Assembly: GCF_900115705.1 (NCBI RefSeq)
Contig: NZ_FOXL01000003.1
Location: 558,001-622,000 of the forward strand
Direction: 5' to 3'
Source of the DNA: Frateuria terrea
Lineage (GTDB): Bacteria; Pseudomonadota; Gammaproteobacteria; Xanthomonadales; Rhodanobacteraceae
Length of the DNA: 64,000 bases
The notes beneath the pieces are model-generated. The model saw only the letters and a list, made by a program, of their open reading frames with translations. It searched no databases and had not been told where the DNA came from. A program made the translations under genes and the position numbers. This document shows positions 8,088 to 15,524 of this stretch, piece after piece; positions within the stretch are counted from its first letter, which is position 1; every line of letters begins with the position of its first letter.

Positions 8088-9080
8088 TCAAGGCGCGATG
8101 CCGTGCGTGCGCAGCACCTCGGAAATGTCCACGCGCCAGAGGTTGCGCGAGCCGTTGAGCGGTCCGGACAGGCGCTGCTGCAGCGAGCGGGCGTCATCGC
8201 GCGCCTTCGGAAAACGCACCTCCGGCTGGCGGTTGCTCGATACGTACAGTTCGCCGAATCGGCGACCCAGCGCCGGCGCGTTTTCCAGCGCCTGGCTGTT
8301 GACGTCGCCGCCCAGATGTTCGGGCTTGCCCCAGCTGCCGTCGGGCTGGCGGAAGGCGATGTAGATGTCGGCGCGCCCCAGCGCGTCGCCCTCGTCGCCG
8401 GCAAACAGCAGGAACCGTTGCTGCGGGTCGATCGCCGGGTCCATGCGGCTGTGCGCAAGGTCGCCCAGGTCGACCCGCTCGGGCAGGCCATGGCCGTGCG
8501 CGGTACGTCGCGCCACATAGATCTGGTAGGCCTTGCCCGAGTCCGGACGATGCGCGGAGAAGTAGATGTCACCGTTGGCGGCTACCGACGGGTTGTAGAT
8601 CTGCGCGCCGTCGTTGAGCGCGCCGTCGACGTGCACCGGTGTACCCCAGTGGCCGTTCGCCTGGCGCTCGACGTACCACAGGTTGGTGCCGCTGAACCGG
8701 TGGCCGGCCATCTCCGTCACCAGCGGCGCGCCGCCAGGCTGCAGCGGACGGTTGGACACGAAGTACAGCCGCTGGCCGTCCGGCGAGAAGGTCGGCTCGG
8801 AGTCGTGCCACCGGCCGGAGAAGGCGGCAACCTGCGGCGTGGACCAGTGGCCTTCCTGGCGCTGCGAGAAGACGATCGTGTCGTCCTTTTCGGAAAAATC
8901 CGAGCGCAGGAAGTAAACCGTCTCGCCATCGAGCGAGAACGCCGCGGAGGTTTCCTGCAGGCCGGTGGAGATCACGCCCGGGCCGAGCAGTTCGGCGGCG
9001 GATGCCGCGCATGCGGCCAGCGGCAGCGTGGCGAAGGCCGCGGCGCAGGCGGCGAGGGCGATGAGGCGGTGAGGGGACAT
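8088..9080 (-). CDS. Exported PD40/TolB-like beta-propeller protein (copy 2)
   Basis: 330 residues with signal peptide (LIALAACAAAFATLPLAACA; a cysteine near the cleavage point could make it a lipoprotein). Propeller blades are marked by FSLDGETVYFLRSD, FSPDGQRLYFVSNRP, VAANGDIYFSAHR and IDPQQRFLLFAGDEGD; a GTNLWYVERQANGHWGTP segment matches the paralogues. The C-terminus ends in SRNLWRVDISEVLRTHGI. The frame is open further upstream, but AAGGAG precedes the ATG at 9080 and the signal peptide starts there. A strong hairpin (9131-9160) separates it from the LytTR regulator gene. Confidence 0.8.
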   Translation of the reverse strand: MSPHRLIALAACAAAFATLPLAACAASAAELLGPGVISTGLQETSAAFSLDGETVYFLRSDFSEKDDTIVFSQRQEGHWSTPQVAAFSGRWHDSEPTFSPDGQRLYFVSNRPLQPGGAPLVTEMAGHRFSGTNLWYVERQANGHWGTPVHVDGALNDGAQIYNPSVAANGDIYFSAHRPDSGKAYQIYVARRTAHGHGLPERVDLGDLAHSRMDPAIDPQQRFLLFAGDEGDALGRADIYIAFRQPDGSWGKPEHLGGDVNSQALENAPALGRRFGELYVSSNRQPEVRFPKARDDARSLQQRLSGPLNGSRNLWRVDISEVLRTHGIAP

Positions 9081-9130
9081 GCTTGCTCCTTGCAGGGATC
9101 GGATCGTGCCGGGCGCGAAGATCTCCGGCT

Positions 9131-9160
9131 CCGGCGCCGCCGCTGGGGCGGCGGTGCCGG
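9131..9160 (-). terminator. Strong GC hairpin between LytTR regulator and propeller gene
   Basis: A 13-base stem (one G-U pair) with a four-base loop: left arm CCGGCGCCGCCGC (9131-9143), right arm GCGGCGGTGCCGG (9148-9160). It lies in the 271-base gap between the regulator (stop at 9352) and the copy-2 propeller gene (start 9080). No T-run follows on the minus strand, so it may be an attenuating or processing stem, not a strict terminator. Confidence 0.5.
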
Positions 9161-9351
9161 TGACTGCGGAGTTCAGGGCGAGAGCGATGCGGTGCAGGGT
9201 CATGGCGGCCGCCCCTGGGGGAAGGCTGCCAGCGTCGTGCGCCGGTGCGTGCATTGGCCGCGAATTTGTGACGAGCGGTCGCGACCGCGGGTCGGGCGGC
9301 AGGGCCACAGCGGCATGGCCTTATCCCCCCACCGGGAACAGAGGGCGTCCT

Positions 9352-10098
9352 TCAGCTCATCCCCAGCGCCCGCCACGCATGCGCGCGGAAGCGCCGGCTC
9401 AGATCCAGCCGGGTGCCGTCGTGCAGCACGACCTCGGCGCTGCCCTTGAACAGCGGATGCACCTCGCGGATGCGCTCGACGTTCACCAGCGTGCCGCGGT
9501 GGATGCGCAGGAAGCGCGCCGGATCGAGCGCGGCGAGCAGGTGTGCCAGCGTCTCGCGGTGCAGGTAGGCCTGCTTGCCGACGTGGATGCGCACGTAGTT
9601 GCCGTCGGCCTCGATCCAGTCGATGGTGTCGGTGGCGATCACGCGGATGTGCTCGTCCACCCGCACGCTGATCCGCTGCAGCGGCCCGGCGACGCTCTGC
9701 GGCAGCGGGGCCCGCGCCTGCAGTCCGTGCCAGTGCTGGCGCACCCGCGCCAGTGCCTGGTCAAACCGGGCCTGGTCGATCGGCTTCAGGATGTAGTCCA
9801 GCGCATGGGCGTCGAACGCACGCAGCGCGTGTTGGCCATAGGCGGTGGCGAACACGACCATGGGCAGGGTGTCCGGCTGGAGCTGGTGCAGCAACTTGAA
9901 GCCGTCCATGCCGGGCATGCGGATGTCCAGGAACAGCAGGTCCGGCGCCAGTGCGCCGATCGCCTGGATCGCCTCGGCCGCGTTGCCGCATTCGCCGACG
10001 ACCTCGACATCGGCATGCGCCGCCAGCGCCTGCCGCAGCGCCAGCCGTGCCAGCACCTCGTCGTCCACCAGTAGCGTGCGGATCGGCGCGCCGTTCAT
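9352..10098 (-). CDS. LytTR-type response regulator (system 1)
   Basis: 248 residues. The N-terminal receiver domain (about 6-120) has the acidic pair VDDE, the phosphoacceptor Asp58 in LLFLDIRMPGMDG and the conserved lysine in YILKPID. The C-terminal LytTR DNA-binding domain (about 145-245) shows WIEADGNYVRIHV and FLRIHRGTLVNVERI. It overlaps the histidine kinase stop by ATGA, so the two are translationally coupled. Targets are probably the neighbouring exported propeller genes, which is inference from position only. Confidence 0.92.
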   Translation of the reverse strand: MNGAPIRTLLVDDEVLARLALRQALAAHADVEVVGECGNAAEAIQAIGALAPDLLFLDIRMPGMDGFKLLHQLQPDTLPMVVFATAYGQHALRAFDAHALDYILKPIDQARFDQALARVRQHWHGLQARAPLPQSVAGPLQRISVRVDEHIRVIATDTIDWIEADGNYVRIHVGKQAYLHRETLAHLLAALDPARFLRIHRGTLVNVERIREVHPLFKGSAEVVLHDGTRLDLSRRFRAHAWRALGMS

Positions 10099-11207
10099 GC
10101 CAGGTGCTCGCGAAAGGGCAGGCGCAGTTCCACCCGCGTGCCGCCGCCAGCCTTGCGCTCCAGCGCGAGGCTGGCCGCCGGGCCGAACAGCACGCGCAGA
10201 CGCGCACGCGTGTTGCCCAGGCCCACCCCCTCGGCCGGGCCGTCCGGCGGCAGGCCCAGGCCGTCGTCGTCGACGCGCAGGTGCAGCGCGTCGCCGTCGC
10301 GGCGGCTGGCCACGTGCAGGCGACCGGGTTCGGCCTTGGCCAGCAGGCCGTGGCGCAGCGCGTTCTCCACCAGCGGCTGGAGGATCATGCTGGGCACTGC
10401 GGCGTGCAGGGTGTCGGCGTCGACGTCCAGCTGCGTGCTCAGGCGATCCTGGAAGCGCACCTCCTGGATCGCCAGGTAGCAGCGCAGGAATTCGATCTCG
10501 CGCGACAGCGGCACCTCCACCGCGTGGTACTCCTCCAGCGTCAGGCGCAGCAGGTCGCTCAGCCGCGCGATCATCAGCCGCGCCTGGATCGGGTTGGCCA
10601 GCGCCAGCGCGGAGATCGCATTCAAGGTGTTGAACAGGAAATGGGGTTGCAGCTGCATGCGCAGCGCCTGCAGCTGCGACTGCGCAAGCTGGCCTTCCAA
10701 CTGGGCACTGCGCAGGCGCTCGTCGCGCAGGCGGCGGCGCGAATCCATCCCGAGCAGCACGACCAGCACGATCCAGTAGGTGAGCACCGCCAGGTGGTAG
10801 CTGTAGGCGAACTCCATGCGCACGTACTGGCCCAGCGTGTGCACCGGCATGCGGCCGGGTCCGCACAGGAACCAGAAGATCAGCAGATGCACCAGCAGCT
10901 GTCCCAGCGCCAGGCCCAGGCTGGCCGGCACGTGCACGGCGATGAAGCGCCGCCAGCTGGCGCCGGCGGTGCGCCGGCCCAGCCAACCCACCAGCGGCAC
11001 CAGCGCCATCCACAGCCAGAAGTTGGCAAGGTTCCACACCAGCGCACGCCCCCACGCCGGCGGGTAGCCCTCGCTGATCGAGGACAGGCCGCCGCTCAGC
11101 GCGTAGGACAGCGCCAGCAGCGTCCAGCCGGCGAGGGCCAGCGCATGACGCTGCCAGCCTGCATCAAAGGCGGCGGCAGGCCCAGCGTGTTCACGGACGA
11201 CTCCCAT
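10095..11207 (-). CDS. LytS/YehU-type sensor histidine kinase (system 1)
   Basis: 370 residues. About four membrane segments fall between residues 20 and 155 with little periplasmic loop, followed by a short linker helix and the His_kinase module with the phosphoacceptor His189 in LQPHFLFNTLNAIS. An ATPase domain with VENALRHGL (N box), DDDGLGLPPDG (G1) and GVGLGNTRARL (G2) completes it. Start set at the ATG preceded by CGGGAG; two upstream in-frame ATGs are less well placed. It ends in ATGA overlap with its LytTR partner. The signal it senses is unknown. Confidence 0.9.
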   Translation of the reverse strand: MGVVREHAGPAAAFDAGWQRHALALAGWTLLALSYALSGGLSSISEGYPPAWGRALVWNLANFWLWMALVPLVGWLGRRTAGASWRRFIAVHVPASLGLALGQLLVHLLIFWFLCGPGRMPVHTLGQYVRMEFAYSYHLAVLTYWIVLVVLLGMDSRRRLRDERLRSAQLEGQLAQSQLQALRMQLQPHFLFNTLNAISALALANPIQARLMIARLSDLLRLTLEEYHAVEVPLSREIEFLRCYLAIQEVRFQDRLSTQLDVDADTLHAAVPSMILQPLVENALRHGLLAKAEPGRLHVASRRDGDALHLRVDDDGLGLPPDGPAEGVGLGNTRARLRVLFGPAASLALERKAGGGTRVELRLPFREHLA

Positions 11208-11272
11208 CGCGGCGCTCCCGCCAGGACCAGGCATGCGAGTGTGCCGCCTGCCGCGGGCCCGCGGAAGGTGTC

Positions 11273-12172
11273 TCATGGCCTGTCGGGGTGGCGACCGCGC
11301 CAGTCGGCAAGCGCGAAGCGATGGATGCGACGGTCCGTGCTGCTGTAGTACAGCGTGGCCCGGTCCGGGCTCAGCCGCGATTCGGTGCCCGACGGCCCCA
11401 GCGGCACCGGCGTGCTCCAGCCGGCGCCGGCGCGGGCGAAGGCGATGAAGATCGCGCTGGCGGTGTCGGTCGAAGGCAGCCGGTCCGAGCTGAACACGAT
11501 GAAGGACTGGTCCGGCGCGACCGCCGGATCGTAGTCGGCCAGCCGTCCGTTGCTGAAGGGCAGCGCGCGCGGGGTTTGGTAGCGGCCGCCGGCGAAGTGG
11601 CTGAGATAGAGCCGGAAGTGGCCGGTCTGCGGGTCCGGCTGCATGAAATACACGCTGCCATCTGCCGCCACCGCCGGCGCGTACACCGAGGTGCCCGCGT
11701 TGACCGTGTCGGGCAGCCGCCGCGGCGTACCCCAACCCTTCGAGGTGCGATCCACCCGCCACAGGTTGCCGCCCCGGCCCGGCTGGAACTGGCCCTCGTA
11801 GTTGCCGTCGAGCGGCTTGCCCTGCGCGCTGACCGGACGGTTGGAAACGAAGATCAGGAACGAGCCGCCCGGCGACATCGCCGGTTCCAAATCCATCCAG
11901 GCGCCGGCCGAGAACGGCGCCGGCTGCGGCGCAGACCAGCCGCTACCTTCGCGGCTGGCGATCAACAAGCGGCGCGTGATGCCGTGGCCGCGTGCGAATA
12001 CCACGGTGCAACCGTCAGGCGAAAAGGCAGGCGAGGCATCGTGCTCCAGCGTCCAGGGCCCGGCCACGGGCGCATCGGCGTCTGCACTGGCGGCGGCACG
12101 TGCCAGCGGCGCGAAAGCGCCCCCCAATGCCAGGCTGAGGGCGAGCAAGGCGATCAGGGATCTGCTGGACAT
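11273..12172 (-). CDS. Exported PD40/TolB-like beta-propeller protein (copy 1)
   Basis: 299 residues with a signal peptide (RSLIALLALSLALGGAFAPLARA). Blade motifs include FSPDGCTVVFARG, MSPGGSFLIFVSNRPV, VAADGSVYFMQPD, VAPDQSFIVFSSDR and LSPDRATLYYSS. GNLWRVDRTSKGWGTP matches copies 2 and 3. AAGGAG precedes the ATG. It lies 65 bases upstream of the histidine kinase on the same strand, so it heads the whole cluster. Members of this group are usually predicted periplasmic; ligand and role unknown. Confidence 0.82.
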   Translation of the reverse strand: MSSRSLIALLALSLALGGAFAPLARAAASADADAPVAGPWTLEHDASPAFSPDGCTVVFARGHGITRRLLIASREGSGWSAPQPAPFSAGAWMDLEPAMSPGGSFLIFVSNRPVSAQGKPLDGNYEGQFQPGRGGNLWRVDRTSKGWGTPRRLPDTVNAGTSVYAPAVAADGSVYFMQPDPQTGHFRLYLSHFAGGRYQTPRALPFSNGRLADYDPAVAPDQSFIVFSSDRLPSTDTASAIFIAFARAGAGWSTPVPLGPSGTESRLSPDRATLYYSSTDRRIHRFALADWRGRHPDRP

Positions 12173-12439
12173 CGAAGGCTCCTTGGGTAGCCGAACACCG
12201 CAGCCGGCGTGCGGCAGGCTGCCGCCACCGCGCGGGCGTTGTCGTGCGGCATGTGACGGGCGGTGCGTCGGTCGCCTCCAGCGGTGTGCGTCGGCAGATG
12301 GAAGGGCGCCGCTAGTACGCATCCGGCGACCGCCGGTCACTGCAGCGGCATCGCTCGCCCCGTTCCGGCGGCGCCCGCGCCTCGCGCGAGGCAGCCTGCG
12401 GTCGCGGCGATGCTGCCGCCCCATCGACGAGGAACCGAC

Positions 12440-12946
12440 ATGACGCATCGCCCCTTCCGCCTGAATCCGGTACGCCTGGTCGGCGCCGGCCTGTGGTTTG
12501 CCGCCGCCGCGGTCGCAGCGCACGCGGCGGTGGCCGCGCACGATGGCACGGTGGACGAAACCGGCAAGACCGCCGCCGCCGTGATGGCGGTGGACCAGCA
12601 CTGGCTGGAAGCCGAGATCGACGGTGATACCGCCTGGCTGGAGCAGATGCTGCTGCCCGAGTACCGCTCGGTGAACAACAAGGGCGTGGCGACGCCCAAG
12701 GCGGACATCGTGGCCCACGCGGCGAAGAACCGCGGCTCGGACAAGGAGAAGAAGATGGTCGAGGCGTGGCTGGCCGCGCATCCCTCCAAGCAGAGCGTGG
12801 TACTGCGCGGCGACACCGCGATCCTCACCTTCTACGACGCGAAGCTCGGCCCGCAAAAGGGCGTGCGCTCGTCCGACATCTTCGTCTACGAAGGCGGCCG
12901 CTGGCATGCGCTGTACTCGCAGCACAGCGGTGTCGCCGGCAACTGA
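12440..12946 (+). CDS. Exported SnoaL-like / DUF4440 protein
   Basis: 168 residues. A hydrophobic signal sequence (about 10-34, LVGAGLWFAAAAVAAHAAVA) precedes an NTF2-like domain: DQHWLEAEIDGDTAWLEQML, LLPEYRSVNNKGVATPKADI, GDTAILTFYDA and IFVYEGGRWHALYSQHSG fit the alpha+beta cone of the SnoaL/DUF4440 family. No catalytic function can be assigned; many members bind small molecules. GAGGA lies before the ATG. It is divergent from the copy-1 propeller gene across a 267-base region that should hold both promoters. Confidence 0.8.
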   Translation: MTHRPFRLNPVRLVGAGLWFAAAAVAAHAAVAAHDGTVDETGKTAAAVMAVDQHWLEAEIDGDTAWLEQMLLPEYRSVNNKGVATPKADIVAHAAKNRGSDKEKKMVEAWLAAHPSKQSVVLRGDTAILTFYDAKLGPQKGVRSSDIFVYEGGRWHALYSQHSGVAGN

Positions 12947-12956
12947 CGCACCACGT

Positions 12957-13991
12957 TCAGTCGTCGGCCACGCGCACCACCAGTTTGCCGAAGTTGCGTC
13001 CCTGCAGCAGGCCGACGAAGGCCGCCGGCGCGTGCTCCAGACCGTCGATGCGGTCCTCGCGCAGCACGATACGGCCTTCGGCAAGCCATCGGGCCATGTC
13101 CCGATGGAACGCCTCGAAGCGATCGGCGTAGTGGTCGAGGATGATGAAGCCCTGCATGCGGATGCGCCGCTGCAATAGCGTGGACATCATCCGTGGCAGC
13201 CGGTCCGGTCCGGGCGGCGGCGTCGCATCGTTGTAGTGTGCGATAACGCCGCACACCGGCACGCGCGCACCGTCGTTGAGCAACGGCAGCACCGCATCGA
13301 ACACCGCACCGCCGACGTTTTCGAAATACACGTCGATGCCGTCGGGGCAGGCGGCGGCCAGGCGTTCGTCCAGCGCCGGCGCGCGATGGTCGAGGCAAGT
13401 ATCGAAGCCGAGCTGCCCGACCGCATGCCGGCACTTCTGCGCGCCGCCGGCGATGCCGACCACGCGCGCACCCTGGAGCCTGGCGATCTGCCCGACCACC
13501 GAACCCACCGCGCCGGTCGCCGCGGCCACCACCACGGTTTCGCCCAGCCGCGGCTGGCCGATGTCGAGCAGGCCGACATAGGCCGTGAACGCGGTCATGC
13601 CCAGCCCGCCCAGCGCCAGCGAAGGTTGCGTCATGCCACCGAGCGGGGTCAGGCCGGCGCCGTCGGAGAGCGCGTAGTCCTGCCAGCCGGCGCTGGCCAG
13701 CACAACCTCGCCGACGCCGAACCCGGGATGGCGCGATGCGACCACGCGGCTGACCGTGGCGCCCACCATCGGCTGCTTCAGCGGCACGGCCGGCGCGTAG
13801 CGGGTACCCGCTTCGTCCATCAGGTTGCGCATGTAGGGATCGAGCGAGAGATACAGCGTGCGCAGCAGCACCTGTCCTTCGGCCGGCACGGGTACGGCCG
13901 CTTCGTCGAGGCAGAAGTCCTGCACGGTCGGCTCGCCCAGGGGCCGGGCAGCGAGCAGGATGCGTCGGTTGATGTCGGGGCGCTGCGGCAT
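12957..13991 (-). CDS. NADP-dependent medium-chain reductase (CurA/PTGR-like)
   Basis: 344-residue zinc-free medium-chain dehydrogenase/reductase. The N-terminal substrate domain has LSLDPYMRNLMDE, typical of the leukotriene-B4 dehydrogenase / curcumin-reductase group. The Rossmann domain carries AATGAVGSVVGQIA (nucleotide loop) and YFENVGGAVFDAVLPLL. It probably reduces alpha,beta-unsaturated ketones or aldehydes with NADPH. It converges on the SnoaL-like gene, ten bases away, and sits alone upstream of the RND efflux operon end. Confidence 0.9.
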   Translation of the reverse strand: MPQRPDINRRILLAARPLGEPTVQDFCLDEAAVPVPAEGQVLLRTLYLSLDPYMRNLMDEAGTRYAPAVPLKQPMVGATVSRVVASRHPGFGVGEVVLASAGWQDYALSDGAGLTPLGGMTQPSLALGGLGMTAFTAYVGLLDIGQPRLGETVVVAAATGAVGSVVGQIARLQGARVVGIAGGAQKCRHAVGQLGFDTCLDHRAPALDERLAAACPDGIDVYFENVGGAVFDAVLPLLNDGARVPVCGVIAHYNDATPPPGPDRLPRMMSTLLQRRIRMQGFIILDHYADRFEAFHRDMARWLAEGRIVLREDRIDGLEHAPAAFVGLLQGRNFGKLVVRVADD

Positions 13992-14035
13992 GCGGGTTGC
14001 TCCGGTCGTGGGTGGCGGCGCGGGCCGGTGCCCGC

Positions 14036-15523
14036 TCAGGGCGCGCGTGCCAGCGTGCTGCAGCGCTCGTCGCCGCAGGCCTGCCAGCCGCCGCCCAGCG
14101 CCTTGTACAGGGCGATGGCGCGCAGGTTGATACCGGCTTCGGCCTCGGCCAGCTGGTCTTCCGCGCTCAGCTGCGTGCGCTGGGCGTCGAGCAGTTCGAG
14201 GTAGTCGATGGCGCCGGCGTCATAACGGATCTTCGCCAGCTGGGCTGCATGTTCGCTCTGCCGGGCCTGGTCGAGCAGGTGCTGCACGCGCACGCGCTGC
14301 TGGTTGTAGCCGACCAGCGCGTTGTCGACCTCTTCCAGCGCGCGCAATACGGTGCGCTGGTAGCTTGCGAGCGCGGCATCCGTGCGCGCCTCGCTGGCCT
14401 TCACGCCCGAGCGCACGCGCTGCACGTTCAGGCCGGACCAGCTGATGCTGGGTGCGATCGACCAGGCGCGCGTGGCCGGGCTGCCGAAGTCGTTGCTGCG
14501 CCCGGCCAGGAAGCCGAGAAAGCCGCCCAGCTGCACGTGTGGAAACCAGTCGGCCTTGGCCACGCCGATGCGCGCGGTGGCGGCGGCCAGTTCGCGTTCG
14601 GCAATGCGGATGTCCGGTCGACGCTTGAGCACGTCCCCGGCGTTGCCGATCGGCAGGGTGGCGTCGATCGGCGTGAAGCGCGCGCGGGAGAGATCGATGT
14701 CCAGCGCACCCGGGCGCTCGCCCAGCAGCACCGCGAGACGGAAGCTGTCGGCCTGCGACTGCGTGGCAAGCACCGGCAGCGTGGCCTCGACACCAGCCAG
14801 GCGTGCACGGGCGCTGGCGACGTCCTGCTCCGAGCCGGTACCGAGCGCGGCGCGGCTCTGGATCAGCTCCAGCGCCTCGCGCTGGTTGGCGATGTCGCGC
14901 TGGGCGACTTCGATGCGCAGCTGCGTGCCGCGCAGGTCGAAGTAGTTGCGCGCGACCTCGGCGAACAGGGTGACCTGCGCGTCCTGCAGCGAGGCGGCGG
15001 CCGCCTCGCTGTCCGCACGGGCGGCCTGCACGGAGCGGCGCACGCCGCCGAACAGGTCCAGCTCCCAGCTGGCGTCGAAGCCGGCCTGGTAGGCGGTAGT
15101 GGTCGTTCGCTGTTCGCTCACGCCCGGCGTCTGGCCGCGGCTGCGCGTGTAGCTGGCGCCGGTTTCGATGTCGGGCCACTGCTCAGAATGCGCGGTGCCG
15201 AGCTGGGCGCGTGCTTCGTCGAGGTGGGCCAGCGCGATCTTCAGGTCCGGGGCGTTCTTCGCGGCGCGGGTGATGAGGGTGTCGAGCGTCGGATCGTTGA
15301 ACTGCTTCCACCAGTCGGCCTGGAAATCGGCGCTCGTCTGGCGCGAGGTGTCGACGCCCTGCAGCGCGACGGGCTTCTCCGCCGGGGGGTGGTAGTCCGG
15401 GCCAACGTTGATGCAGCCGGCGAGAAGGAGCGCAAGGGCGGACGCAAGCACGAGCTTGGCTCCCTCTCTCCTGGCCCTCTCCCCGGAGGGGAAAGGGCGC
15501 CTGGTTTTCGTAGCCTGGGACAT
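14036..15523 (-). CDS. RND efflux outer-membrane lipoprotein (OprN/NodT family)
   Basis: 495 residues. After an unusual basic N-terminus comes the lipobox region LVLASALALLLAGC (Cys at about 37), then the two OEP repeats of a TolC-like channel (DWWKQFNDPTLDTLI; RRPDIRIAERELAAATARIG; VDNALVGYNQQRVR). It completes the tripartite pump with the two genes upstream and starts one base after the permease stop. GAGGAGCG precedes the ATG at 15523. Residues about 8-23 (RRPFPSGERARREGAK) are encoded by a copy of the dispersed intergenic repeat. A GTG inside would give a leader with no positive charge, so I keep the longer start. Confidence 0.92.
   Translation of the reverse strand: MSQATKTRRPFPSGERARREGAKLVLASALALLLAGCINVGPDYHPPAEKPVALQGVDTSRQTSADFQADWWKQFNDPTLDTLITRAAKNAPDLKIALAHLDEARAQLGTAHSEQWPDIETGASYTRSRGQTPGVSEQRTTTTAYQAGFDASWELDLFGGVRRSVQAARADSEAAAASLQDAQVTLFAEVARNYFDLRGTQLRIEVAQRDIANQREALELIQSRAALGTGSEQDVASARARLAGVEATLPVLATQSQADSFRLAVLLGERPGALDIDLSRARFTPIDATLPIGNAGDVLKRRPDIRIAERELAAATARIGVAKADWFPHVQLGGFLGFLAGRSNDFGSPATRAWSIAPSISWSGLNVQRVRSGVKASEARTDAALASYQRTVLRALEEVDNALVGYNQQRVRVQHLLDQARQSEHAAQLAKIRYDAGAIDYLELLDAQRTQLSAEDQLAEAEAGINLRAIALYKALGGGWQACGDERCSTLARAP
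15453..15502. repeat. Dispersed CCCTCTCC-type repeat, copy 3, inside a coding region
   Basis: CCCTCTCCCCGGAGGGGAAAGGG plus a neighbouring CTCCCTCTCTCC. It lies within the first 25 codons of the outer-membrane lipoprotein gene and encodes its basic pre-lipobox segment. Elsewhere in the window the same element is intergenic. Confidence 0.75.
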
Positions 15524-15524
15524 C

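Noticed and set aside
9081-9203. N-terminal extension of the copy-2 propeller gene from an upstream in-frame ATG
   Set aside because: It would bury the signal peptide about 40 residues inside; the ATG at 9080 has a strong AAGGAG site.
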